DNA from: Gentiana macrophylla
Taxonomy: Eukaryota; Streptophyta; Magnoliopsida; Gentianales; Gentianaceae
Assembly: GCA_026214975.1 (NCBI GenBank)
Contig: CM047815.1
Span: 84,526,800-84,590,799, forward strand
Length of the DNA: 64,000 nt
Direction: 5' to 3'
A program made the position numbers and the translations under genes. How positions within the stretch are numbered: the stretch's first letter is position 1; the number at the start of each line of letters is the position of its first letter. The notes under the pieces are model-generated. The model searched no databases, was not told the DNA's origin, and worked only from the letters and a program-made list of their open reading frames with translations. Positions 24,046-34,732 of the stretch are shown here, one piece after another.

Positions 24046-24772
24046 CCGACTTATGAGATAACTAGTCAATTATGTTGATATTGTACTTTTACATCTACAT
24101 GGATATTTAAGTGCTTTGGTATGGTTTTGATTACTTTAGCTTTGTCATGCTGTGTTTGTATTGTTTAACATGAGACTTGATGGTGTGTTGTTTTTAATTG
24201 TTTTGGTGCACAATAGGGAGAAAATGTCAACAATTATTATATATATATATAAAAAAATTGACTGGATATTAGCCACGATACCAGTTGTGGCAAATTATTG
24301 TGCCACTCCGTGTCAATTTGTGAGTTTTAGCCACGACATGTCAGCGTCACGTAAGCAAGTTTTAGCGACAACTAGTTGTGGCAAATAATAATCAGTCATT
24401 AGCAACAACGCGTCGTGGCAAAAAGGATAGAAAATATTTGCTCACAACCCATTTGCCACGGAGTGTCGTGGCGAAAAACGTATTCGCCATGATTTTCCGG
24501 TTTTAGCCACGACAGCAAAAGACGCTTTTTGTTGTAGTGTAGACAGCTTGAATTTCTAGTGAGGGTTCCAAATATTCATTGACGTTGAAAGGCTCTATTA
24601 TGGAGTTTTATTAAAATCCATTCTTTGTGTTGTGTTGTCTTGAATGTTGATTATACTTTGTTATATATATATGCGGTTGTTGATTATACTTTGTTATAAT
24701 ACACTTGTTGTTGTTGTTAATGAAGTTTATTCTACTTACACCGTAGAATAGCCGTATTTGATAGAATTGTAT

Positions 24773-25560
24773 TGTGAGTGAAAGAATGGTTTGATTGATT
24801 ATCAATAATATACATGGTACAAATATATAGGTAGAAGCTTAAAACTCTTGGAACATTCTAGAGTATCTAAAATATTATAAAGTATCTATATAATTACAAA
24901 TTACACATATTCTAAAATTACAAATAATACATCTAATACGCCCCCTCAAGCTGGATGGTTGGAGACAATACCAAGCTTGACACGAAAATGATGAAAATAA
25001 ACGGTCGGAGACACAGCCAAGCTTGACATGAAAATGATGAAAATGAATGCAAGGCAAGGGTTTAGTATGAGCATCGGCTAACTGATCAGCACTAAAGACA
25101 TGTGCAACCCACAAATGACCATGTTGATCAAGACTAAAATGAAAGTCAATGGCAACATGCTTCATGCGAGAGTGAAGAACCGGATTGATACTGAGTTGCG
25201 TCGCTCCAACATTATCATAGAAAATGACAGGAGTCTGAGATGATGAATAAGCAAGATCTTGTAAGAGATATGTAACCCAAGTTAATGTAGTAGGAGTAGA
25301 AACACTCGAATTCAGTGGAAGAACGAGTGACAATATGCTGCTTTTAGCGGTCAACATTATCACATAAAAGCAGCGACGGTGCGAGTTGATGAATAACCAA
25401 GATCCTGCAAGAGATATGTAACCCAATTTAATGTAGTATGAGTAGCAGCGATATGCATGTACTCAAATTCGAGTGGAAGAACAATTGTGATATCTTTGCT
25501 TTTTAGAGCTCCAAGATTACGGCCAATGAAAAACCAAATAACTCATAAAGGAATAGTATT
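24773..25560 (-). mobile_element. 3' remnant of a copia element (RNase H end, PPT, LTR)
   Basis: On the minus strand, 25426-24960 holds the end of copia pol: a GATQLSINPVLHSRMKHVAID block and SADQLADAHTKPL, the usual RNase H tail. Then comes a polypurine tract CTTGAGGGGGCG (24939-24950) and the start of the 3' LTR (from about 24938 down to roughly 24773). Two internal duplications are visible: CAAGATC.TG.AAGAGATATG at about 25252 and 25389, and CAAGCTTGACA.GAAAATGATG at about 24974 and 25018. The rest of the element is missing, and the F-box pseudogene follows directly. Confidence 0.8.
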
Positions 25561-25565
25561 CTTTA

Positions 25566-26685
25566 TTGACACGCGTCAACAAATACAAAGGCATACCGAG
25601 ATTTTACAGGATGAAAGCGGTAAAGAATAAGTCGGCCATGAGGAAGGAAAACTACATGATCGGAAAGGTAAGACATGATGATATGTTGGTGGAAAAGGAG
25701 GACGGCATGATCGGTAAGCTAAGGCATGATGATATGTTGGTGGAAGTTTTAATTAGGCTCACTGTCAAGAAACTGTTCCAGTTTATGTGTGTTTCAAAGC
25801 TATGGCGGTCCATGATCCCGTGTGTATTACCTAAAGCACAATCCTTGCAGCGCTTGTTAGATTGGCTGATTATTGGCGTCCTAGCTTTTGGCGTTCTACC
25901 CTTAGAGAAGCACAAGCACAAGCACAACATGGTGTTGTGTATCCAGAAGATTTTTTCAATAGTTTGACCATTGGTGATCGCGTAAAATCATATTCTACAC
26001 CTGTACCCACCCAAAACGATCAACGGGTTATTTTGTATCATTCTCTTTGATGTACCAGTATATCGCTTGTTTCTCTTTAGTGTATGGAGAGGTGAAATCA
26101 TGGAACTTCCAGGACCTTGTATTAGGCCATCACGTCGCTTACGTACATTTTGGTTTTGAACCCGTTAAAGGTGTTTACAAGTTGCTAGCAATACCGAGGT
26201 TCGGGACCACGTTCAGGATGGATAGATTGTCACATTCTCACCCTCAACAGCAGCAACATGATATTTTGTCATGGAAAAAGCTACCCAATCGTAATGTTCA
26301 TCGTGTTCCACTGCCACATACGCAGAGCATTTGCATCAATGGGTTTTTGTTTTGGCTTTATTACCGATTACTAATTTCTTTTGATCTCAAAGAGGAGAAG
26401 TTTGGCTCGGTTCATCCACCCAACCTTAATAGTTACCATTTTAATAGCAGTTGGATAACACAGTTCAAAGGATGTTTGGCATTATTTAAATGGTATACTG
26501 ACGTCGACGAATTGGTTCTCTACACCTTAGATGATAACGAAGGCCTTGCATGGACCAAACATGTTACCTTGTTGCCTAGTGAGTTGCAGCGTAAGGTGAA
26601 GAGTGATATTTTTTTATGACGACCAAGGTTATATCTGGACCAAGTATGTAATCTATTTACCTAGTGTCCCTTTTGTGATGTAAAA
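25566..26685 (+). pseudogene. F-box/FBA-type protein, frameshifted
   Basis: F-box proteins are substrate adaptors of SCF ubiquitin ligases. The F-box motif is at about 25711-25815: LRHDDMLVEVLIRLTVKKLF followed by FMCVSKLWRSMI. Upstream, a 51-bp in-frame duplication repeats MIGK(V/L)RHDDMLVE (25655 and 25706). The reading then shifts frame: FNSLTIGDRVKSYSTPV (25862-26050), then 26047-26619 with FGFEPVKGVYKLLAIPRFGT and CINGFLFWLYY, typical of the F-box-associated (FBA) domain. A run of T near 26610 causes another shift, after which YDDQGYIWTKYV gives a family-like ending. At least three shifts make it a pseudogene. It lies between two minus-strand copia remnants. Confidence 0.8.
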
Positions 26686-28358
26686 TGTTTTTGGAAACTT
26701 GTTCTTATGTAGCTTCCCAAACACACACTGCTCACAAAAATCCAGCTCCCTGACCTTATGTCTCCAAATAGATCAGATTTACACAGAACTTGCATTCTTC
26801 TTTTACCCATATGACCCAGCCTCATATGCCATATCTTTGTCTGCTGTGATTGGTGAACCTCTGATGATGCAACACCAGCATAACCTGATACAGTAGACCC
26901 TTGTATTATGTACAATCAGTACAAGAAAAACAATCTTTTGCTACACTAGCTTTTGTCACACACATAAAAAGGGTGTGGCTAATACATACTTAGTTAAACT
27001 CATTTGCCACACTAATGTTGCTAAAAGTTAGTATATAGATACACTTTTGTGTGTGTGTGCGTGTAGAAAAAAAATATTTTTCTTGTAGTGAATGTCCCTT
27101 GCATGATACCCTTCAGAATCACAGCTGAGTCCTTGTAGACATTCACCACTTCACCTTCACCTCTGAACCTGAATCCTTTGTTGTCTAAAAGACTAAGTGA
27201 AATCAATTTCTTCGTCATATGTGGAACATGCCTAACCTCCTTCACTGTGCAGAACCTACCATCATGTGTCCTCAACTGAAGTCGGCGAGTCAATTCCAAC
27301 TATTTTGAAGACCTTGTTGTTGGCTATAGCAATATTGCCTCCATCCACCTGTTCATAGGTTGTGAACCACTTCATGTTTAGACACACATGATAGGATGCT
27401 CCGGTGCCCAGAATCCACACATCTCTGTGCTCTGCTGACTCTTGACTGCTAGAGCTATATCTTCTTCAAAGTTGGTGTATTGTTATGCCAAAGCAGCAGT
27501 ACCCTGCTGATTGTCCTTCTGCCTTTTCCTCTTTGGACATTCATTTTTCCAATTTCCCTGCTCCTTGAAGTAATTACATACATTCTTAGCCTTGGGATTC
27601 TTGGAACCACCCTTCTTGGACATCTTCTTTCCAGGGTTTCTTGGTCCTTTGCTGACTCCACTAGCCACCAACCCAATGATCGATTTTACTGTACCGGAAC
27701 CAGATGCTTTATGGCGTAGCTCTCGAGTATAGAGTGATGATCTTACGTCCTCCAATGACACTGAGTCCTTCCAACAATGAAGGACTGCATAAAGTTCTCA
27801 TATGATGCAGGCAATGACACTAATAGAATCAATGATGCATTTTTACCTTCAATCTTCACATCAATATTCCTTAGGTCCAGCAATAGTGTGTTCAGCTGAG
27901 TACCCTCATTCATCCTTAAACTGTACACATGTTTTTCTAACAACAACTTATTGGTTAGAGACTTTGTTATAACAAACTCTCAAGCTTCAACCACAGCTTT
28001 GCTGCAGTATCCTATTCTGCAATCTTTGTGATAATATCATCTTACAAGCACAACATGATAGTTGAATGTGTTTTCTCTTCCAGACTGGCTCTTTGAGCAG
28101 CACTTCCTTCTGTTGTTTTTGACAGTGGACCCCAAAGTCCCTGTTGTTTCAACAAAGCACGCATCTTGATCTGCCATAAACCGAAATTGTTTCTTCATGT
28201 AAACTTGTGGATCTTGACATTTAAAGCGGACATCTTTCTCACACGAAAAGCTTGCATTGATCCTAGATCCTAGCGTCAATTATGACCTTGGTGCCTATCA
28301 GCCTTGCTTCGAACACATAACATATAACCTGATAAACCTGAACGCTCTGATACCGGTT
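26640..28358 (-). mobile_element. 5' part of a copia element (gag to pre-integrase)
   Basis: Minus strand. Gag pieces: a MADQDACFVETTGTLGS region (28279-28037), LLLEKHVYSLRMNEGTQLNT with LILLVSLPASYENF (27946-27743), and a basic region with CNYFKEQGNWKNECPK (27761-27483), where the zinc knuckle lacks its second Cys and His. The protease/pre-integrase region (27299-27021 and 26915-26661) includes VPHMTKKLISLSLLDNKGF and WHMRLGHMGKRRMQVL. The downstream integrase, RT and 3' LTR are missing. The frame is broken by stops and by a 174-bp MITE. Its 5' LTR is at 28359-28889. Confidence 0.85.
26917..27090. mobile_element. 174-bp CACTA-type MITE
   Basis: The ends are inverted: CAGTACAAGAAAAA on the left and CACTACAAGAAAAA on the complement of the right. 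The target duplication AAT is exact (26914-26916 and 27091-27093), the 3 bp expected for CACTA elements. It sits in the pre-integrase coding of the copia remnant, and the copia coding is in phase on the two sides once the MITE and one AAT are set aside. Inside is a TTTGCCACAC motif close to the subterminal GCCACGAC repeats of the large CACTA element. Confidence 0.88.
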
Positions 28359-28889
28359 TGTTATAAAAGATCGTCAATAATTGATGGTGATTGTGAGAAA
28401 ATAACAAATATTTAAACAATCAACAAGTGCAGAAAATCCACTCAAAAAACAAGTGCAGAAACAAAAAGAACACATATATAATATGGTTTCCGGCAATGTG
28501 CCGAATACTCTCCACGGACAAACGAGGATTTATATTATTCACAAAATGTTACGAGTTACATACAATACAGATGATATATAGCCCTACAGAACCAACCTTA
28601 TCCGCCTTAACACCCAAACTAAATAATGACTGAAATACCCCAGAAGTAACCTAAACCAAAACGGAAACCCATGTAGACGTGTTCCCTAAGTAATGCTGAG
28701 AACCAACTCAGCAGGCTCAACAGACGTTCAACTCTGCTGACTTCCTTCAGCTGAACACCAGACTCAACAACAGCCCACTGCTGTGCTGACCAGATCTTAA
28801 GCTTCCACCAGACTCAGTTGAGTATGCCACTTAGCTGACCAGACTCATCATGGACAGATCATGTCAAATTACAATAACCAACTTTAACA
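28359..28889 (-). repeat. 5' LTR of the copia remnant
   Basis: 531 bp, TGTTATAAAAG to ACTTTAACA. On the minus strand a primer site reading CGGTATCAGAGC (one base off the norm) follows it at about 28345-28356. It shares the GGTTTCCGGCAATGTGCCGA and CTCCACGG blocks with LTRs at 16545 and 63865. Confidence 0.8.
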
Positions 28890-29033
28890 ACTAGGTGTTT
28901 GATGAAATGCCTAAAAAAAACATCTCTCTCCCGGAGTTTAGCTTCAACAATGTACCTTTCTTTATGTTCAATTTTTTTCTTTTGTTAAAACGGTCATATT
29001 TTATTGATCAAGCAACGAAAGAGCTTGATCGCA

Positions 29034-30672
29034 TGTAAGTCACTTCTACTAGCTAGCAAGAGGGCTAGGCCAATCGTAGTATAGCAAGGCGAGTCAAGAT
29101 CGATCCCACGGAGACTATTATTTAATTATGTTAAATACACCCACAATTTATAGGTCAACCGGATAAGGGCGGTCATTGACCAACATATTAGGAAAGTAAA
29201 TAAACGAGATGCAAATAAACCAATAGTCAATCATATATTGAAAAGGCATTAACCAAACTATTCACAACCAATCTCCCCTTAATCTGTATCTGATCCGTGT
29301 GTGTAATTAAGCTACGAGTGCAGTCTCCTAACCTTGTTTACTTCCATTGAAAGGACAACAGACGTCTATGTGCAGTTAACCTCCTTACTTGGTTGTACTC
29401 ACCCAAACACAATAAGTTCTAGAAAGTGCCGGCTCAAGACCGATAACCTCCCTAAGCAGCTATCGTGGATTGACTAGCACGTTCCTAGGGATTGATCCAG
29501 ACTATGTCCTAACTAACACTTCACTTTATCGTCCTTCATGTTAATTTACGATGATATGCAATTAGATGATCATGCTAAGAACATGTAAATTAAACCTGTC
29601 GATCAACGTAGCTGACGCCGAACCACAGAATTAGGGTTTACTAGGTATCTCACAATTGAGATAAAGACCGTCGCAATTGCGAGAGAACGTAACCGTTAAT
29701 TCTGCATTTTCATATTAACGAATCGAATAATAAGGATTAAGGTTCGTTTAATTAATTCATAGTTGATTAGATGCAAGCATAATCTAGATTTATCACAAGA
29801 ACAATCATGAATCTAAGATGCAAAATAAAATATCGGAATAGATGTTACCAATGAGGAAAAACGATTCTACTCCTCAATTCTCTCTCTTCCCGGTGATTCG
29901 AATTGATTCATGATGAACATAAACCAAGCACAATTCAATAATAAACCAAGCACAATTCAAGAGAAGAAGAAAAGAAAAGAAGAATTATTCACCAAAAGAC
30001 TACATTGTATCTAATAGATCTTGGAATGAATGTGAGAAAAGATGATTACAAATTCGCAGCCTTGATGCCTCTTATATAGGGTGTATAAACCGACTTAAGG
30101 GAAAACCTAATTCTTGGAGGACAAGAAAACGCGTTTCTGGCTTCCGGAAGGTTCGCAATGGCGGTGGCGTGCTCTGCAATTGCAAGGGAATTTCCGTTCT
30201 TTTTCTTTGCCGACTTAACTCGGAAGCTAAGCCCATTTTCACTTTGGGCTCGCAATTGCAGAGTGGGGCTCGCAATTCTCGGCATAGACTTCGGTATTTG
30301 GAACATTACTTGGCCTACGTAACTTTGATTTGGGCGATTCAATGTGCATTGGAATCCTCGTTTCAAGACCTACAATTTTCATGCAGAAGTCCAAGCCCAA
30401 TTCATCTTGTAAGTATCATGAAACAGCGTTGCAAGATCACCAATCAGATTCTCGGGTTCAGTTCTTTATCAATTGAATCTCATATTCAGCCCATATGTTG
30501 CTCCAAACACTCGTCATCTGTCAATAAAACCATAGCATACATAGCAGCTTCTATTTCCAGCAAATAACGCATAAAATACACGATTAATACGCATAATACC
30601 AATTTAGTCACCCCAGGCATGATTTAATCACATTTAGCTAATTAACCCATTATTTCATACATATTATCACCA
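29034..30672. repeat. Non-coding LTR-like repeat, copy 2
   Basis: About 1.6 kb related to 3775-5465. Shared blocks in the same order are GAGTCAAGATCGATCCCACG at about 29090 and GATTTGGGCGATTCAATGTG at about 30327. The interior is diverged. It has no protein-coding domain; reading frames at 30046-30567 are shadows in repeat DNA. The right end is uncertain. Confidence 0.5.
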
Positions 30673-31181
30673 TTGAGAACACAAATCCGAAATAAATTGA
30701 TGACAAAATATGATACCAAGTTGACCGCCATCAGAGCTGAAACAGTTACATCTAAGTTCAGGCAGTAGAAAAATGCAAAATCCTATCGCACCGCTATACA
30801 TCAACAAAAATTCCCCAGGCGAGGCGTAATTCCTCGCATTTTCTACCATCTGGGCAAGAAAAACTGGAGGGGTGGGTCGTGTAGAATACTCTTTGATGAG
30901 AGCAATTTGTTCCTCCAAGTCCATATCCTATGCAGGATTTCTCTCCATGCGCTTCACCTGGGGGGTTCCCAGGCCTTTCTGAATTTTCTCTTTTTCTTTA
31001 GACTTCACATATCATGTTAATGAATACCCTATATATGAACAATACAGCAGAACCATATCATGTACATCTCCATTATTGTGTTATACTTTCCTCTCTCTTT
31101 TTTTTTCTTTCTTTCTTACTAATGACTAATGAGTACTCTTATATAAGAACAATAAATAAAGTAATGAACTGGGTACAATGC
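30673..31181. other. 3' flank of the LRK10L kinase, with one unrecognised reading frame
   Basis: An open frame on the minus strand (30924-30667) encodes MDLEEQIALIKEYSTRPTPP and a hydrophobic stretch. I do not recognise it. It may be a relic exon, or chance. Confidence 0.3.
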
Positions 31182-33414
31182 TTAGCTACTAGTACTTGAA
31201 GTTGTTGATCTACTTGTTAAATCTATACATGTGTCTTGTGAACTAAACATCTGCTTGCTTTTCAACTTTTCCTCTACCTTTATGCCGCCATCTTTAGCCT
31301 GCAAGTCTTGCAAAGACTTAAAAACCTCCTCCATAGACGGTCTCGTATCCCTCTGTGACTGTAAACATCGAAAAGACAACTCCGCTACTGCGTCTATCAT
31401 TGTCCTAATCTTGTCATCAGATTCATATCCGAGTTCTGGATCCACGAGCTCATGCAATTCGTCGTTTTGGATCTTGTTCACTGCCATGTTTGATAAATTT
31501 ATTTCATGCCTATGTCTAGTAATATCAACCGCGGGCTTAGATGATATGAGTTCGATCAAAACAACACCGAAGCTAAAAACGTCGCTCCTATCCGTTAGAT
31601 GATAGCATTGGTGATACTCGGGATCGACGTATCCAGGTGTCCCTTGTGGAGCTGTTGAGATGTGAGTGACATGAGTAGGGAAAAGACGCGAAAGGCGAAA
31701 TCCATGACTTTAACACAGAAATTGCTGTCTAAAAGGATGTTATTAGTTTTAACATCTCTATGTATAACATCAGAAGCATGCAGATAGGCTAATGCACATG
31801 CTGTTTCTGTTGCAATGCTCATTCTTGTAACCCAAGGTAATGATCCAGGTTTAGCAAAAGGACCATGAAGATGATCTGCAACCGTCCCGTTAGAAATGTA
31901 CTCATACACGAGTAAAAGCTCACGGCTATGGCGCGAGGTGCATCCATATAATGTAACCAGGTTTCTATGGCGTAAGCGTCTAAGCATTTCAACTTCATTC
32001 AAGAATTGCTCAACCATCCTGAAATTGTTTTCGTACATACGTTTAACCGCGATAAAACGTCCATCTTGGAGTTTACCTTTGTATACAGTGCCAAAACCAC
32101 CATCTCCTACTATATTGTTTGGGTCGAATTTATTCGTGGCGTCTTCAAGATCGTTGTAAGTGAAAACATGCACTCCAAATAAGGTTCCCGACTTTTCGTT
32201 ACCTGAAACGGATGAAGGATAAGAAGGACTACGATGAGATATCAATGCTACTTCTGCTTGGCTCTTTTTCTGATTTATTTGATATAAAAAGAAAACCAAA
32301 CACATAACTATGGCAGTCCCTCCAGCTGCACCAAAACCTGAAAAAAAAAAAAAAAAAAAAAAAAAGAGTTAGAATATTATTAAGGATTATCTACATTTTC
32401 TTGATCAAAATGTAAAACCGAAAAAGGGAATATTATCATACCAATTGCAATCTTCAATCCTATGTTCAATCCACCTTTTCCTGCACACAATTACAGTAAA
32501 ATCAGTGTTGGATTGCTAAACATTCAGATAAATTTCACAAGAAACAGGGGGAAAAAATTTATCTTGGCCTCACCACAAGATTTTCTGCCGACATTATCTT
32601 TGCAAAAACAGATAAAACTACCATTATCTGAACCACAATGATTTCCACTGTTATTGCAATTCCGACAATCAACTCCATCCCATAATAGAACAAATCCCAT
32701 CTTCAGAATATGTATATAATCCATGGCCGTCAGATCATCGATGTTATCAGTCAATAGTGATACCGGTGAGTTAACCGGGGCCTGGCAGCTCTCATTGAGT
32801 TCATCCAATTTTTCAGTATGAAAAACAGCAAACGCATAATCACTATTATTACTTGCACATTGAATAGGGTAGCTACCATCTCTTATATAAGGCTTTGAAC
32901 AATTGTAAAAGAAGTAAACTTCAGCTGTATCAGGACCATTTTTAAAAGGCGTCCCTTTAACAGAAAAATTAGTTTGAGGAACAGGGCACTTGTTGTTTTG
33001 ATCATATACCTCAGGGCGAGCAAGCACAACTGAATTTTCTGTGTAATTTACATCTAAGATGATGTAATCATCATTTGAGATTTTCAAGATTGGATGATTA
33101 TCTTTACATGTGGTGATGAATTGCAATCCGGAACCACAATATGATTCTTGCCGGCCAGGAATCCAAAAGGGGTATTGTATGAGAATTTCTCTATTACTAC
33201 CACAGTGTTGTGGTTCACATCTGGTGGAATTCCAGTAAATGGATTGAGTTTCTGAAAAGAAAGTAATAAGGAGAAAAGGGATGATCTGGAGAAGAGGAAC
33301 CTGTGATTTCTTGAAAATGGAGAAGCTTTTTTGATCCATTTGAGAAGGAGTTAGGGGGAAAATGGTTGAAGGAGAAGACAGAGGAAGAAAGGAAGTTGGC
33401 TTGGAAGGAAGCAT
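31182..33414 (-). CDS. LRK10L-type receptor-like kinase, with an apparent one-base frameshift
   Basis: A predicted plasma-membrane receptor-like Ser/Thr kinase of the LEAF RUST 10 (LRK10L) family. Three exons on the minus strand: 33414 (or 33339) to 32574, 32480-32442, and from about 32338 to 31182. ATG 33339 is the better start because a signal peptide (VPLLQIIPFLLITFFSE) follows it. Exon 1 carries a GUB_WAK cysteine-rich domain (CEPQHCGSNREILIQYPFW) and a C-terminal WAK-associated cysteine cluster (DCRNCNNSGNHCGSDNGSF). The 39-bp exon 2 links to a membrane span (GTAIVMCLVFFLY) in exon 3. The kinase has GDGGFGTVYKG, VKRM, VIHRDVKTNNILL (an RD kinase), GTPGYVDPEY (in the second frame) and a Ser/Thr-rich tail. 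One base is missing in the DFG glycine codon near 31696, so the frame switches there. Everything else is intact, so this is either a young pseudogene or a sequence error. Confidence 0.85.
32339..32364. repeat. Poly(A)/poly(T) tract in intron 2
   Basis: About 25 A on the plus strand, which is the poly(T) part of the pyrimidine-rich stretch directly before the exon 3 acceptor (TTTTCAG) on the gene strand. Confidence 0.8.
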
Positions 33415-33880
33415 GGGGTAGTAAAAGTAAAAATTAAAAAAAAATAGAATTCTTAAGTTAAAGTTGAAAAGGGAAAAAATAAATAAAAATACTCATGATA
33501 CTGAAATGATAACAAAAGCGCTTTATCGAATCGTTGATAATTATAATTTTAAATTGATTATGATTTAAACTTATTTTAAATCAACAATGCGATTCAACGT
33601 TATGATATAATGATCGATCGGGCACATATCTTTACTCAGAAGAAAATAAAAAATAGAGAGGATAATTGTGAATTTTAAGTCAATACTGCTTTATTCTTTG
33701 AAGTATTGTTGTTGTGTCTTTGTCTTGAGATTATTCTTAGCAGAATAACCATCACCTTGTCCTCTCTAGACTCTAAGCTGAGTGTATTTTTTAGGCATAG
33801 ACATTTTATAGTCTATGATTTTGTCAAATTATCGGTTTATAGACATTTTTTTTAAGGGGTAAAAGAACATTTATTTATTC
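33415..33880. promoter_or_regulatory. Upstream region of the LRK10L gene
   Basis: AT-rich DNA 5' of the kinase start. No certain TATA box was chosen. By position it must hold the promoter. An inverted AT-rich stretch (AATTTTAAATTGATTATGATT and nearby) lies near 33545-33590. Confidence 0.3.
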
Positions 33881-34437
33881 GCATAAACAGAACATGCCAT
33901 GATTAAATGGGAAGGCGGTCTGATGTCCTATTGTTTGAGGCACTCACGAAAGATAAGCCCTCGTTTCTTTAGAAGATGGCGAGAGTATTCTATACCTCTC
34001 TTTTGACAAAAGAAAAATTGCAATTAACAAAATCAGGAAGAAACACTTTGCCGTCATCAATAATAGATCCCAAAGGTGAAATATTCTGTCTTTTCTAACA
34101 TTATTCGTTGATAGACTATCAAGAAATTGCCTTCAAAAGTTATATTGGAATAGCCCCACATAATAGCAAAGATCATAGCCTGATGGATGGTCATGGCTTC
34201 AGCAACTGCAACATTATAGCCTTCGACTAACTTTGAGGAGAAGCTATGGAGGATTCCCCCGTTGTGTGCACGCACCAAACCTCCAATTGCTCCCTCGTTT
34301 CCTTTTACAGCAGCATCCACAATAATTTTTTTTTTTACAATAGGCGATTGGGGAGGTTCCCACACCACCGCAATATAAATAATTAGTACGTGTGTTAAAT
34401 CTTTCTTATCTGCAAAAAAAATAAAAAATAAAATCAT
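33880..34437 (-). pseudogene. RNase H-like (RVT_3) domain fragment
   Basis: RVT_3 domains are plant RNase H-fold proteins that descend from LINE-type retroelements. The minus-strand frame 34437-34057 reads WEPPQSPIVKKKIIVDAAVK, GAIGGLVRAHNGGILHSFSS, AVAEAMTIHQAM, then ITFEGNFLIVYQ. The D, E and FEGD catalytic positions are partly kept, but FEGD is FEGN. After a stop at 34057, NFSFVKREVYR and a C-terminal-like stretch continue to about 33900 in other frames. The upstream part of any LINE is absent. It is a relic or a stray domain, not a likely active gene. Confidence 0.6.
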
Positions 34438-34487
34438 ATATTCAAAATAATTTCAAAGAAGTTACATAAAGGGACCCCCAAAACTAA

Positions 34488-34732
34488 TAGGACACAATGA
34501 AAGATGTCAGACAAAATAGACTATAAAAAAAGATTTTTTTGTCAGAAATGACATTTCATCAGTGAAAGTGAAAGTGAATTTGATAATGAATTACGTTGAT
34601 TTTCAGCACAAAATCAACGTAATTCACTTTCAAATTCATTTTCATTTTCACTTTCACTGATAAAATGTCCTTTTTAGCAAAAACATTTTTTTATAATCCT
34701 AAAATCCTGACATCTTTTTAAATGTGTCCTAA
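34488..34732. mobile_element. Long near-perfect palindrome (foldback MITE)
   Basis: About 245 bp folding on itself, with the centre near 34608. Pairing examples are TAGGACACA and GTGTCCTA at the ends, GATGTCAG and CTGACATC, TCAGTGAAAGTGAAAGTGAA and its complement, and AATTACGTTGATTTT against AAAATCAACGTAATT at the loop. It carries no coding. Near-complete pairing suggests a foldback MITE or a hairpin RNA source. Confidence 0.85.

Larger units (their letters stand above)
19114..24539 (+). mobile_element. CACTA (En/Spm-type) DNA transposon
   Basis: A 5426-bp element with inverted ends: CACTACAACAAAAATGCC on the left and, on the complement of the right, CACTACAACAAAAAGCGTC. Flanking triplets are TAC (19111-19113) and TAG (24540-24542), an imperfect 3-bp TSD. 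Subterminal regions carry repeated GCCACGAC-like motifs in both orientations (19125-19210 and 24280-24510), as expected for transposase-binding repeats in CACTA elements. Only the 3' coding part (see 22064-24045) is recognised. A full catalytic transposase was not found, so it is probably non-autonomous. Confidence 0.9.

Noticed and set aside
30046..30567. Overlapping frames on both strands
   Set aside because: They lie in a non-coding repeat related to 3775-5465, with no domain; shadows.
30667..30924. Minus frame starting MDLEEQIALIKEYSTRPTPP as a gene
   Set aside because: Looks protein-like at first, but I recognise no family and see no splice partners; kept only as a note in the gap entry.
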